Positions 10,628 through 22,473 of a DNA stretch of 64,000 nt are shown here, one piece after another (within the stretch, counting starts at the first letter, position 1; each line of letters opens with the position of its first letter). This stretch comes from Xyrauchen texanus (Eukaryota > Chordata > Actinopteri > Cypriniformes > Catostomidae). The translations under genes were made by a program, and so were the position numbers. The DNA is taken from the NCBI RefSeq assembly GCF_025860055.1, contig NC_068301.1:1816051-1880050 (forward strand), in the 5' to 3' direction. The notes beneath the pieces are model-generated. The model was not told the origin of the DNA, did no database searches, and worked only from the letters and a program-made list of their open reading frames with translations.

Positions 10628-11180
10628 AGGGCACCTATTATGGAATTTTGAAAATTACCTTTCATGTAGTGTGTAACAGATTTAAGTGAACAAAAACATC
10701 CTGCAAAGTTTTATATATGAAAGTTCACCGTAAAAAAAGTTATTGTCTCTCAAAAGTAGGAGTCGACTCTGAGTCAATGTAATGAATCGTTTTTCCAACG
10801 AGTCATTTTCCTTTTCGTTGTGACGTCAAGATGAAAAGTTATCAAATTGGCCGCGCCCACTCACTGCGCGCGCAGACACCAGGGAAAACTTGAAAACATC
10901 ATGTCGACAACAAGACGCTGTGTTCTGAAGTGCGTATCAAAAGTGACCTTTTTTCCACTGCCCAGGGACGAGCATGTGAAGAATCAGTGGCTAGAGTTTA
11001 TATTTACAACTATACCACACAAGTATCGCCCGAACCTTGTGCTGTGTTCGCCTCATTTTAATGACGATTGCTTTACGAACATGAACGCTTTCAAGTGTGG
11101 ATTCGCGAGCCGGTTGATACTGAAGGAAGGTTCAGTACCAAGTTTATTTGGATCAGCTTCCTTCTCTGAATCATAACCTG
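10628..11180 (+). mobile_element. THAP-bearing DNA transposon, 5' part (Kolobok-like), cut by gap
   Basis: It begins AGGGCACCTATTATGG directly after TTAA (10624-10627) and is inserted in the Tc1 remnant. The full-length copy in monomer II (23017-24181) ends with the exact inverse. TTAA targeting plus a THAP-encoding exon points to the Kolobok superfamily. The assembly gap removes the 3' part. Confidence 0.65.
10901..11176 (+). pseudogene. THAP-domain exon of transposon transposase
   Basis: From the ATG at 10901 the frame encodes a THAP zinc finger: C-x3-C near the start, the FFPLP motif with the following invariant Trp, and CSPHF supplying the C and H of the C2CH pattern, then a basic segment. 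THAP domains bind the element's own DNA ends in P and Kolobok transposases. In monomer II the exon runs to a good splice donor (CCT/GTAAGT at 23570). Here a CAA codon has become TAA (11174-11176) just before that donor, so this copy is broken. Confidence 0.75.
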
Positions 11181-11680
11181 NNNNNNNNNNNNNNNNNNNN
11201 NNNNNNNNNNNNNNNNNNNNNNNNNNNNNNNNNNNNNNNNNNNNNNNNNNNNNNNNNNNNNNNNNNNNNNNNNNNNNNNNNNNNNNNNNNNNNNNNNNNN
11301 NNNNNNNNNNNNNNNNNNNNNNNNNNNNNNNNNNNNNNNNNNNNNNNNNNNNNNNNNNNNNNNNNNNNNNNNNNNNNNNNNNNNNNNNNNNNNNNNNNNN
11401 NNNNNNNNNNNNNNNNNNNNNNNNNNNNNNNNNNNNNNNNNNNNNNNNNNNNNNNNNNNNNNNNNNNNNNNNNNNNNNNNNNNNNNNNNNNNNNNNNNNN
11501 NNNNNNNNNNNNNNNNNNNNNNNNNNNNNNNNNNNNNNNNNNNNNNNNNNNNNNNNNNNNNNNNNNNNNNNNNNNNNNNNNNNNNNNNNNNNNNNNNNNN
11601 NNNNNNNNNNNNNNNNNNNNNNNNNNNNNNNNNNNNNNNNNNNNNNNNNNNNNNNNNNNNNNNNNNNNNNNNNNNNNNNN
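11181..11680. other. assembly gap (500 N)
   Basis: This is a run of exactly 500 N. The left flank aligns to 23561-23570 and the right flank to 27066 onwards in monomer II, where 3495 bp lie between them, including U1 (24302) and U2 (26534). The gap size is therefore probably a placeholder. Open frames across it are meaningless. Confidence 0.95.
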
Positions 11681-13022
11681 CATGTTCTGACACCTGATTC
11701 ACAAAACAACAGGAGAAAATGAAGCTTTTGCCACATTTATTTCCTTTGACGCCCTCATGTGGTGAAATGTGGAACTGCAAGTCCGTCTGCGACATCAAAC
11801 TACAATCACTGACGACGAGAAAAGCTGCAAACCCTTTCAACGACTATTTCAACAAACATTTTAGCGCCATCAATCTTGACAGATCTACACTGAAACAATA
11901 AAGCAGGAAATCAGCACAAACTGGTGTTTGCAAATCCTTGAATGAGCGTTAAATATCAGCAACCCGTTGAATAAGTTTGATCTGATTTGATTGTGACTGA
12001 CTTCATCCATCGGTGTATTTAACGGACACAGTTCACGTGAGAAATGTCTTTATTTTCTCATTTAAACGCCTCAAATTGGACGGTTGTCTCAGATTAGCCT
12101 ACACTGATTAACAACGGCCAAAAAAAAAACAATGAAAAAGCTCGAAATTGATGAATTTAAGATTGTTCTTAAAACGTTTTCGACGGATTAATCCTAGTTT
12201 ACGGGACTACAAGCATTTAAGTACATAAAAGTAGTCTAAATAATCAAATTGAAAGTTTTAAATGTTTAGATACTCACAGGTGTCGCTTGTCTTGCACCAA
12301 ACCGTGTAAAAATCCACCTGAACCGTTTTTTCCCCCCGCAAATTACGAAACCCACTATGGAGAAGAGCTCATGAATATTAATCAGTACGTGCCGACGTTC
12401 CAATGATGAAGTCTTTAATAAATTAATATTAAAAAGAGAGCCTTCTCCATGTTAAGATGAATTCATCAACAAATCTTTATCTTTCCTCTGATTAAGTTTC
12501 TCTGAAATTAGTTATTTGACGTCACAATGTGAATAATTGTTGGTTATTTTCAAAACATTTAAACAGATTAATACTCTGTATAGATATAAAATACAGTCAT
12601 GTATCAGCGTTTGATTTTTTTTGGACTAAAATTGTGCAAGACTTGTGTGTTATCCCAGTATAAATCATACAATAGTTCTGTGTGAGAAACAGACCAACAT
12701 TTAAATGTTTATTTTCTGATAATCTTTCCCTCCACCGCAGCTCTCAAAATCTCTTTCACACTTTTAAAACTCCTCTTGCTTTAACAAGGTTGCTAAAGAG
12801 TTTTAAATCAAATTTAAGACCTTTTCCAAGACCTGAACATATAAAATTAATACAGTATCCCCAAAACCAAAACAAACCATTTAAAAATAAATCATATATC
12901 ACAGACTCTTAATTAGCTGAATATTGATTATCAGTAAAACAGGGGAGACTACATACAACTTTAAAATACTCAATACCTGTTTTCCACATACTGAAAATCA
13001 CATTAAAACTAGTTTATGTACC

Positions 13023-13109
<87 letters not shown>

Positions 13110-13310
13110 GAGAGATTGACTTATATTGGACTGTTTGTCTGCCAATAGTTTGTTTTAATTGGTCGATCTATATTAAATATTCTTAGTAAAACACTTTTGA
13201 GCCATTTTAGAGCAAATACATAATTATCGAGATATCGAATATAGTCAACTTGCTGAAAAATATCGCCCAGCTCTACTACTAATATGCATATATATTTAAA
13301 TATATAAATA
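11681..13310. other. U2-upstream spacer of the snRNA monomer (I)
   Basis: This spacer is conserved in all four monomers (27066-28632, 47583-48493 plus 51728-52370, 62227-63394) with few changes. A 60-codon plus-strand frame at 11719-11901 (MKLLPHLFPLTPSCG...) is kept in all of them, but so is the opposite frame, and no domain is recognisable, so I do not call a gene. The rest is AT-rich. Confidence 0.6.
13025..13104. repeat. (TA)n microsatellite, 40 units
   Basis: This is an 80-bp perfect TA run. The matching sites in the other monomers (28412, 52149, 63174) hold only about 6-9 units, so this copy has expanded. Confidence 0.95.
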
Positions 13311-13502
13311 AAGTGCATCTGGAAAGTATTCACAGCGCTTCACTTAATCCACATTTTGTTATGTTACAGCCTTATTCCAAAATGGAGTAAATTCATTTTT
13401 CTCCTCAAAATTTGACAAACAATACCCCATAATGACAACATGAAAGACGTTTTTGAAATCTTTGCAAATTTATTAAAATAAATCACATGTACATAAGTAC
13501 TT
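13311..13502 (-). mobile_element. Tc1-2 terminal stub
   Basis: It starts with the terminal AAGTGCATCTGGAAAGTATT and continues with the subterminal region of Tc1-2, as at 28633 and 52371. It stops at about 13500, where hAT-1 begins without its own left end, so a deletion has removed both the hAT-1 terminus and about 130 bp of Tc1-2. Confidence 0.8.
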
Positions 13503-13505
13503 TGC

Positions 13506-13735
13506 TTGGAGTGTTATAAAGTTGTGGCCACAAAACAAGGAAACACCACCAATTTGTCTGATCACTTAAAACGGCGCCACAAAGCTCTTTACGACGAATA
13601 CAAAGTCAAATCTGGATGTCAACCAAAACAAAAAACGATTTGCGATGCCTTTGCCAGTATGACACCTTACCAGAAAGGCTCTCAACGACAGAAAGACATA
13701 ACAGACGCAATAACGTTTCATATCGCTAAAGATAT
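13506..13735 (+). pseudogene. hAT-1 transposase N-terminal piece (BED finger, second half)
   Basis: The piece includes one Cys (ECYK), then NTTNLSDHLKRRH, the His half of a BED finger. It continues through a linker to ITFHIAKDI, where the LTR interrupts it. The first half of the finger is missing together with the left end of the element. An identical copy starts at 63589. Confidence 0.75.
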
Positions 13736-14397
13736 TGTAACAGTTTTACAGTTCCATTTGTCCTATTAGCTTTCTGCACATGCAATATTTAATCCTGTCA
13801 CTAGGGGCGCTCTAGCCAGTGTGATTCCTGGTAGCATAAAAAGGATAGAAGTAGTATGAGGGAGAAAGGATGTGTTAACCACATGGAGAAGCTTTCTCAC
13901 CAATGCTGTCTAGTGTTTTTTTCCTGATTTGAGGAACCTGAGGTTCCTAAGCTCAAATAGGGTTCAACGTGCAGTCATGAGGAGGCAGCTCAATTATAGC
14001 TAGGTCCTTGACCAAAATGGGATTAATTGTCTTTGATTTGCCATCAAGACTTTTGTCATCTATTGTGCGTTCCACCAGCTACAGTTTATTCACATTACCA
14101 ACAGCCACTTGGAGGCTCGGATTCAGGCGGATGTGGCCTCATCCATATTGCACTTAAGTACTGTTTCACCTTGCTCCTATTACTCTTAAGACTGAGCTCT
14201 TGGTAGCCAAAGACTCTACTATGAAAGTCTGAACTATTTTGATGTTTGCCTTGCAACTGGATGCCTATGTACTTTGTATGTTTACTGTCTGTATGGTGAT
14301 TTGTGGTGTAATACACATGGCTCATTGAAACGCGAAAGTCTCTGGTCCCTTAATTCATTATGTAGCATCTAGAAGCGTTTTAAAAGCAGGTGTTACA
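13736..14397. mobile_element. solo LTR inside hAT-1 exon
   Basis: It begins TGTAACA and ends TGTTACA, perfect 7-bp inverted ends of LTR type. It is flanked by ATAT on both sides (13732-13735 and 14398-14401). It splits the codons joining AKD to MLPLNTV of the hAT-1 transposase. No internal retroelement genes are present, so it is a solo LTR. A TATA-like CATAAAAAGG lies near 13837. The family (Gypsy or other) is not determined. Confidence 0.75.
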
Positions 14398-14840
14398 ATA
14401 TGTTGCCATTAAACACCGTCGCCAAAGAGGGATTTAAGAAAATGATCCGAACGCTTGACAGGCGGTATGTTATACCATCCCGCACATATTTTTCCCAAGT
14501 TGCGATAAAAGAGCTGTATGAAAAATGCAAATCTAAGATTGAAGCAGAGCTGTCTCACGTGGAATACTATGCAGCTACAACAGACTTGTGGTCCAGCAGG
14601 AAAACGGAGCCCTACATAAGTCTGACGGTCCATTTCCTCACAGAGGACTTCGAGATAAAAAGTCGCAGTTTGCAGACGGCATTTTTCCCGGAGAGTCATA
14701 CAGCCGAGAATATCGCAGAGGCCCTGAGAGAAGCGGTGACGGCGTGGGGCTTAGATGAGACACGTCAAGTCTGTATAACAACAGATAATGCAGCGAACTT
14801 GGTGAAAGCTGCCGCTCTGAACATGTGGACCAGGCTACAG
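14398..14840 (+). pseudogene. hAT-1 transposase catalytic piece
   Basis: The piece carries the first catalytic Asp in AATTDLWSS and the second in ITTDNAANLVKA, both typical of hAT DDE transposases, and then NMWTRLQC, the start of the CxxH block. After the Cys the expected FGHRLHL run is lost, so the exon end and splice donor are damaged. Intron-like AT-rich sequence follows to 15108. Confidence 0.8.
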
Positions 14841-15108
14841 TGCTACAGTGCCATGATCCTTATCCTAAATATAAATTTTTACTTAATAACCTGTTCTGAA
14901 CCTGACAAAACTTGTAAAATGTATGTTGCATGTGTGTAGTAGAGCTTTAAAACGTTAGAAAAAATACAGAAACTAAACATTTCATTTTAAACAACTTATT
15001 ATTTAATCAGTGGCAAAAAAATAGTTGTATGAGCACATTTATTGTTTAAAATAAAACAGTGTGCTTCAATAATTAAAGTTTGCAATGTTTTGTTTGTTTT
15101 CTCCGCTT

Positions 15109-15595
15109 AGAAAATGCAGTGAAAAAGGATGGCCGCATTGATCGTGCTGTAGGAGTCTGCAAGAAGCTGGTGAGCCACTTCTCTCACAGCTGGAAGGCCA
15201 GCGATGCCCTGGCAAAAGCCCAGAAGGAACTCAATCTACCATCACATTATCTCATCTCAGAATGCCAAACAAGATGGGGTTCCAGACAGATGATGATCAG
15301 CAGGATATTAGAGCAGCAGCAGGCTTTAACTCAGGTCCTGTCTGCAGACAAGAAGTTGCGGCATCTAATTCCAACCTGGCAAGATATAGATGTCCTGGAA
15401 TCTGTTAGAAAGTCACTGGGCCCAATGCTGGATTTCACCGATGCACTTTCAGGGGATGAATACGTCAGTGTCTCCTTTGTAAAGCCAGTTCTTCAGCTCT
15501 TCAACACTTCACTACTGGAAATGCGAGAGGAAGACACAGACCTGACCAAGAACATAAAGAAGATGATGCTGGACTACCTCAATGAGAAATACTGA
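15109..15595 (+). pseudogene. hAT-1 transposase middle exon
   Basis: The exon begins at a normal acceptor with ENAVKKDGRIDRAVG and includes the TRWGSRQMM motif with its conserved Trp. It ends at YLNEKY followed by a frameshifted TGA at 15593-15595. The next piece continues in another frame with SQKLLDM, where a second frameshift near a T-run (about 15629) breaks the DPRFK-type motif. Confidence 0.8.
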
Positions 15596-15766
15596 AGATG
15601 ATGATTCTCAGAAGCTGCTAGATATGGCATCTTTTTGGACCCCGGTTCAAGATGGACTTCATCAGTGCAGACAAGAAGACCCAAGTTAAGGCCAGTGTGG
15701 CATCACAGATGATGGAATGCCAGGAGAAATCAAGCTGCAGCACTGACGTGGAGCCCAACGTTACCA

Positions 15767-16127
15767 GTGCACCCCCAGGCAAAGAAAGCAAAGAAGTCCT
15801 TGGGAAGCTTCTTTAAACAGAGTGAAACCGTAGCAAAGGGTGATACCTCTCTGACCCTAAAGGATGCTGTGGAAGCAGAGTTAAACACCTACATGCTAAC
15901 ACCTGTAATAGACAAAGAGGAGGATCCACTTGCATGGTAGAAAGTACACAAACTAAGCTTTCCTCGACTCGCCAGACTTGCCTGCAAATACCTGTGTATT
16001 CCTGCGACAAGCTCGCCATCAGAGAGTCTTTTCAGTACTAGTGGCAACATCGTCACTTGCCAACGAACCTGTCTCAAGCCTGCAAAGGTTGATAGACTTG
16101 TGTTCTTATCTAAAAACCTTGAGTAAG
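15767..16127 (+). pseudogene. hAT-1 hATC region with premature stop
   Basis: This is the same region as 175-534, but a Trp codon TGG has become TAG (15938-15940) inside the DPLAWWK motif, so even the C-terminal piece is broken here. Confidence 0.75.
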
Positions 16128-16615
16128 CAAAGCATACAGCATACATAAGCATGCATCATGCTAAAGAATACTCAGTTTAGGAGAAGTTTTATTTTATTTT
16201 GTTTAGCCATGATTATGATGATGACCAACACTGTTTTACTTTGGCACTTTTGCTAAGAAAAGTTGACTTAAAAACAAAAGATTGTGAACCAAAATGCTTA
16301 AAATAAATATATTTTTTATAAAACAAATTATAAGTTATATTTTTGTAAACCAATCTGGGGGTTGGTGTAAAGCTGCTGTTTTATTTAAAAATGTGTTCTG
16401 CTTTTCTGTTTACAGAAATATGTTCTAACTTTGAAATAAAATATTAAGTGACCTTTTTGTCACATGTAATGAAGCTTGCTTATTAGTGAAATTATTAATA
16501 TCATGGAATTGTAATTACTGACTTTAGCCTGGATTGATGGCTCACAATATCATAATATATATCGTTGGGAAAAAAATATCGTAATGTATTTTTTTTCCAA
16601 TATCGTGCAGCCCTA

Positions 16616-17725
16616 CTTGGCACACATATTTTTGGGCAGTTTCTCCTATTCTTCTTTGCAGGACCTCTAAAGCTCCATCAGGCTGGATGGGGAGCATCAG
16701 TGCACAGCCATTTTCAGATCTCTCCAGAGATGTTCAATCGGGTTCAAGTCTGGGCCACTCAAGGACATTCACAGAGTTGTCCCGCAGCCACTCCTTTGTT
16801 ATCTTGGCTGTGTGCTTGGGGTCGTTGTCCTGTTGGAAGATGAACCTTCGCCCCAGGCTGAGGTCCCGAGTGCTCTGGAGCAGGTTTTCATCAAGGATGT
16901 CTCTGTACATTGCTGCATTCATCTTTCCCTCAATCCTGACTAGTCTCCCAGTTCCTGCCGCTGAAAAGCACCCTCACAACATGATGCTGTCACCACCATG
17001 CTTCACAGTTGGGATGGTTTACTTCTGCTTGCAAGTCTCACCCTTTTTTTTTTTTTTCCAAACATAACGATGGTTATTATGGCCATGTTGTTTCATCAGA
17101 CCAGATGACATTTCTCCAAAAGTAAGATCTTTGTCGCCATGTGCACTTGCAAACTGTAGTCTGGCTTTATTATGGTGGTTTTGGAGCAGTGGCTTCTTCT
17201 TTGCCGAGCAGCCTTTCAGGTTATCTCGATAATGGTCTCGTTTTACTGTGGATATAGATACTCGTATACCTGTTTCCACCAGCATCTTCACAAAGTCCTT
17301 TGCTGTTGTTCTGGGATTGATTTGCACTTTTTGCACCAAAATATGTTCATCTCTAGGAGACCGAATGCGTCTCCTTCCTGAGCGGTATGATGGCGGCGTG
17401 GTCCCATGGGCTTTATACTTGCGTACTCTTGTTTGTACAGATGAACGTGGCACCTTCAGGCATTCGGAAATTGCTCCCAAGCATGAACCAGAGTTGTGGA
17501 GGTCCACAAATAGTTTTCTGAGGTCTTGGCTGATTTCTTTTGATTTACCCATGATGTCAAGCAAAGAGGCACTAAGTTGAAGGTAGGACTTAAAATACAT
17601 CTACTAGTACACCTCCAATTCAGAACACCTCCTATCAGAAGCTGCTTAAAGGCACAGTTAACTAAGTGTATGTAAACTTCTGACCCACTGGAATTGTGAT
17701 ATAATCCATTAAAAGTTAAACATCA
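16616..17725 (-). mobile_element. chimeric Tc1 (monomer II copy)
   Basis: This is a near-identical copy of 1023-2130, with the same junction between Tc1-2 and Sleeping Beauty-like sequence. It includes the frames at 16734-16922 (QQDNDPKHTAK) and 17019-17600 (MGKSKEISQDLRK onward). The shared junction shows that the chimera predates duplication of monomers I and II. Confidence 0.75.
17019..17600 (-). pseudogene. Sleeping Beauty-like transposase N-terminus
   Basis: The frame holds the paired HTH region with GAISECLKVPRSSVQTRV, the RRRIRSPRD hook and STVKRDHYRDNLKG. It ends in frame at the same broken point as monomer I, before the catalytic Asp. Compared with the monomer I copy it keeps LFVDLHNSG, nearer the usual family sequence. 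Confidence 0.85.
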
Positions 17726-17774
17726 GGTCATCAGTCCATGAGTTTAAGCTCAAACACAACTGGATTATACAGCT

Positions 17775-20700
17775 GGGTGATTCTCACGAAATCCAGATTT
17801 AGAAGGTGTCCAGCATCAGAATTTTTAAAATGCCCTTAAAGCCAATTTTCTTTTTGCACATATAAGATTAAGGTCTGAACTTACTATAACCATTATTTTT
17901 ACAAGATTTAAAAAAATATTTCCTATCTAATTATTTAAATTTTTAGATGAAGTCCATAAAAAATTATCATTACCGCAACATGACATTACATTAAGTATAT
18001 GGTTAAAAATGTGTATTTTTGGCTAATGTTAAAGTAGACTCTTATTACTCGTGCTCAAAGCTATGTAAAACTCTGGAGAGATTACTTTTTCATATTTATT
18101 ATTTTTTGTAATTTCCTTATTTTCTCTCATTACCGAAACATACGTGATGATTTACAATTTCTTTTATTTAATTGTTTTACTAAAAGATAACATACACATT
18201 TGTTATGTAGCCGACCTTAAATAAGTAGTGTTGTATAATATGTATATACATTTTAAAACAAAATATGATTATCTAATTATTACTTAATTTGTAAAAAGAT
18301 ACATGTTGCAGTAATGAAAATGCAATTTCGGTAATGAGAATCAATGTTTCGGAAATGAGATTTAGCTCACACATTAACGTTGACAAAGGGGTTTGATGCC
18401 TAACCCTATTTTACATATTTAAAACGCATACAATTTTTAAAATAATATTAATTTCATGAACAGTTTCATTTTCTCATTTATCGTAATCATCACAGTACCA
18501 TGCCTTGTGTTAACAAGTGTTGTCTATATAAGTTACAATGTTATGCTCATAAAGAATCATGTCATGTAGCCTACACTGTAGTACTAACAAATATACAATC
18601 ATTAGTATAAATATTATCATTCTAGTATAACACATAATCATGTGTTCATGAGAACTTTTTCAATGTAACATATTATCATGTGGTCCTGAGAAACATTTAA
18701 ATGTAACAGCATCATGTGCTCTTGTAAAAAGATTTTAGTTTAGCTAAAACACTTTGGTCCTGACATTCAACCACACAACCTTTTTCTGAGAATAATTTCA
18801 TGTGAAGAACTTGAATAGCAGCAACTCGATTTATGAGTTGGTCAAACAACTAAAACAAACAACTGGAACGACTGCTTTGTACTAGAGATGCACCGATCGA
18901 CCGGCCAGGGACCGGAATTAGCCGATTTACCGTATGCTCGGCCCGGACCGGTAACCGGCCGGTAAGCCTCACGTCTTACCGATTCCAAGCCGGTCCGTTT
19001 TGTTGCCAGCGGTGCAGGCAATAACGTCACAGCCGCATGTAAACATGTCATTGGCGTGGGAGATCTTCACTGTGTGAGTGAAGTATATATAAAGTTCGAA
19101 ATGTGTTATAATTGTAAGGCAAAAGTAAACCGTGGGGAACCACCACAATAACTTTCGAACAACAAACCTAATTAGACACTTATAACACCATCACCCAGCT
19201 GAAAATGCCCATTTTAAAAAAGAAGCTAAAAAGTGAATGCAGCTAATGCTAGCCAGAGCTCAGAGCCAGTCACAAGTCAGCAGCCTCTCCTATCATTCCT
19301 TGGAATGAGCAGCGAAAATACCAAAGCAATTACAAGGAAAATGATGGAATTCATGGCCCTGGATGACCAGCTGTTCTCCATAGTTGAGGACAGAGGGATC
19401 AGAAATCTGATAAATGTCCTCGATACAGAGTATGAGGTACTTTCCGACATCGTGTTGCCCGAGTTGTTTAATCTCGTGTCATGTCACACACGAAGCCTGT
19501 TTTCTGTCAACATTTGGGTACACAAATCCGGGACAGGGGAAGGGGGGTGCTGGATGGCAGAGGCAGGCTAAATACATACAAATTGTGCCGTTGTGATTTA
19601 ACAATTTTTCCCACCGTGTCCGATATTAAAATCAGTGCGACACACATTACAAAAGGCGTGGGCATTGTCGATATGGCTTCGGGATATGAAATTCAATTCT
19701 TCCATCCAGCTGTTGTTAAATTTACATGTATATTTTGTTTTTTCACCGGAGCACCAGCTGATTCTTCTCCTCCCATCTACCAGTGATGCTTGATTTAACA
19801 TCCCGCGTCTACTACCTGCGCGGATATCAACAGTGCAAATGGGTTGTAGGTTGCCAGATTGTGGTCATGGCAACTGGACCACCTTGGAATAATATATTGA
19901 TTTGATTATTCATATAACGTGGTTTGGGCCATACAAATTACGGGAGTTTTTTTTGGGAGAAATAACAAATCGAGAGACTCCTGGGAAAAACGGGAGTGTT
20001 GACACGGGATATGCAAGCCGTTCCCGAAGCAGTGCTCCGTTTTACAACTGATATTTGGACATCTAACGTAAGTTGAGCGTATTGGACACTTCAGTTTTTC
20101 AGATCTTTGGAATTGTTTTGTTAGACGAGTAGTAATAAAGAGAAAAAGGTCCATTTATAAAAATAGTGGAAAATGACATCTGTTATATAAAGCAACTCAT
20201 TTGCAGTTAATTGTTATTTCTACCTCTTTCCAGTCACAGAGCACTTTATTTTCAGAGTTGTTTAAGTGAGAGAAGATCCTGTAACTTAGTGCAGTTTGGG
20301 GGAAATTGTAATGTATAATAATTAATTTTATTATGAAAATAAAATTTAGCATTGAAGCAAGGTAGATTTTGTTTGTATATGTGGTCAATAATAGTTCTTG
20401 GAAAGAAAATCGGAAAAAATCGGTATCGGCAGGTCACACTTGCAAAAAATCGGAAATCGGCCAAGAAAATTGCAATCGTTGCATCTCTACTTTGTACCAA
20501 TCACGTTTTCCCCAACTGTAACTCATTCATGAGCGTTTTTATGTTTTGCCCATATGTCAGGTAAAATGCAGAAATGTCTAGCAGAGGAGGTGACATTTCT
20601 GCAAGGTTTACGCAATTTGTTCAAGAAGTGTTTAAGGCAAATATCAAGTTATATTGAAATGAGCAAGAGTTATAGTGCACGTCCCTCCTTCAGAAGTCTG

Positions 20701-21417
20701 TTTCTGATCACCGAAACATTGAGTATCTCCACCGCAACAGGCCTTCAATTGTTTCCCTCTCTTTTTATATTTAGACCATAATGGGGTATATAGTACTCAA
20801 AAAATTAAAATGGCAACATTTTTTAAAACTTCACAAACTCATGTTTCAGTAATGAGAACTAAAAAGTTGTGTAGGTACTATGACAAACAAAATTTTAACT
20901 TTTATTTGGAGAGAAAAAATAAGAACTGCTTACCTGGTAGCCATCTTGAGTGTCACAGTCAATTATGTCCCTTCCAACAAAATTTCTTGAAAATGTTAGT
21001 TCCTTGAGGACTTAAACAATGATTGAAAATTGTTGCGGAGGATGAGAAAATTGGTCTTGGACACATTTATATTCCTTATTGTTGTCACTACATTTACCAG
21101 TGATCAACAAATACCACATGTTTCTTTACTGTAAATGTTTATAGTATAACATGCACTGAAGCTTTTATTTTTTTAATTATAAATATTTCCATCTCAAAGA
21201 ACACAAATCCAATCATGGACACGTTATGGTAATGAAACATTTCCCTTAAATGTGGAAAAAACAACAAAATTGGTTTTTATGATGTCATTTGAAATAATGT
21301 GCAAAATAGTACATGAAGAGATGTTTATAACTGTATCCTTCTTATTTTGATAGCATTTACTTTTATCATCAAAATGTTTCATGACACCTCATATGTCTAA
21401 TTTCATGAGAATCACCC
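17775..21417. mobile_element. element X (monomer II)
   Basis: It has the same ends as 2182-9116 with AGCT on both sides (17771-17774 and 21418-21421). Without hAT-2 the element is about 2.0 kb and non-coding. GGTAATGA-type motifs lie at about 17968, 18128, 18306, 18327, 18347, 20843 and 21223, inverted on the left arm relative to the right. This copy lacks the 3.3-kb satellite block of monomer I. Confidence 0.7.
18883..20489 (+). mobile_element. hAT-2 element (monomer II)
   Basis: It has the same insertion as 6574-8183, with the CTTTGTAC duplication at 18875-18882 and 20490-20497. The transposase fragment is at 19233-19571 and the inverted finger fragment at 19598-19801. The shared target site shows insertion before monomers I and II separated. 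Confidence 0.85.
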
Positions 21418-21641
21418 AGCTACACAATGATCCAACGTACAGAAATAATCCCTGTGCAACATAGCTCAAACGATGCAAAATTAAAGTTTTGGACAAAATC
21501 ACAACTTGAACGTGATTGAGGTGCATAAAAGAACCTTAAAACGAGCCTTTCATGCTTGAAAACACTCTAAAGTGGCTGTACTGAATGTACATGCTATATA
21601 TGTTAATATATTAATGTTTAATCTGTCTTTAACCAGATAAT

Positions 21642-21805
21642 CAGGGGAGAGCGCGAACGCAGTCCCCCACTACCAGAAATTATGCAGTCGAGATTCCCAC
21701 CTTTGGGGAATTCGCAGGGGTCAGCACAGTCGGAGTGCAATGACTGAGCCTCACCCTGGGTGAACCACCTTCATGATCATGGTGTCTCCCCTGCCAGGTA
21801 AGTAT
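21642..21805 (-). ncRNA. U1 snRNA, copy 2
   Basis: This 164-nt U1 has the canonical 5' end AUACUUACCUGGCAGGGGAG, Sm site AAUUUCUGG and stem-loop IV. The only difference from the consensus of this window that I see is U to G in the stem-loop III region (CCCCAAAGGUGGG). The 3' box (GGTTAAAGACAGA on the minus strand) is at 21622-21634. It is the first of two U1 genes in monomer II and a good candidate for an active gene. Confidence 0.95.
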
Positions 21806-21847
21806 GAATTGAAAGCGAGCCAATCAGAGGAGTCATTCTGCTCACTA

Positions 21848-21866
21848 CTATTCACGTCGATGGTGA
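21848..21866 (-). promoter_or_regulatory. PSE of U1 copy 2
   Basis: It reads TCACCATCGACGTGAATAG on the minus strand, 43-61 bp upstream of the RNA start, as for the other U1 copies. Confidence 0.8.
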
Positions 21867-22179
21867 TACACATTCAAATACACATACTTCATGACTAATA
21901 CACATTGTTATTACATGTTATTAACAAATATTTACAATTACACCCAGTTTACAAGGAATGTAACTGATGATGCATTGCGATGTGACTTGCTGCAATGTTT
22001 TGAGTCAGTGTACAACAGAGCCACACACACGGACCAATCAGCTTTGAGCTCCAGACTATGGAAGACCTAAAGTGACAATATTAAAAATAATTGCAAAGAA
22101 TTGTAAAAATATTTAAATAAAGTGTACACGGAAACAAAACATTTTCATATCAGACATAAACTAGTACTTAAAAATCACA

Positions 22180-22400
22180 AGGTGGTATTTATCAAGGCTC
22201 CTTGGCATCCTGAGAGAAAGAAGTCAACACGGAAGTCACTATGATGTTCTGGTGCAGAGATATGAAATTTGTTACTTGGTTGATAGGGTAACCCCATCTA
22301 GTTGCTATGCTGTTACCAGGGTGATACAATACATGGCTCCTTGCCATCCTGAATGAAATAACTCAACCAGAAAGTCTCTCTGTGTTTTTTCTTTACAATA
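22180..22400 (-). repeat. 139-bp module(s) upstream of U1 copy 2
   Basis: Reverse-oriented module sequence with TTCTGGTGCAGAGATATG and CTGTTACCAGGGTGATAC, matching 9800-10000. Confidence 0.75.
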
Positions 22401-22473
22401 TTTTGCATTAATAATCATGATTTAGTAGTCCATAAACAGTGATGGTGACTCCGTTACAATCCTCCATATTAGA

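Larger units (their letters stand above)
13503..16615 (+). mobile_element. hAT-1 element (monomer II), ZBED-like, left end deleted
   Basis: This is a ZBED-like hAT element with transposase pieces in order at 13506-13735, 14398-14840, 15109-15595 and 15596-16127. They are interrupted by a solo LTR, an intron with a normal acceptor (CTCCGCTTAG at 15099-15108) and frameshifts. The right end is the CGTGCAGCCCTA terminus at 16615. The left terminus is missing. It is followed by Tc1-2 sequence beginning CTTGGCAC. Confidence 0.8.

Noticed and set aside
11053..11840. Long open frames running through the gap
   Set aside because: They consist mostly of N-derived X residues and have no meaning.
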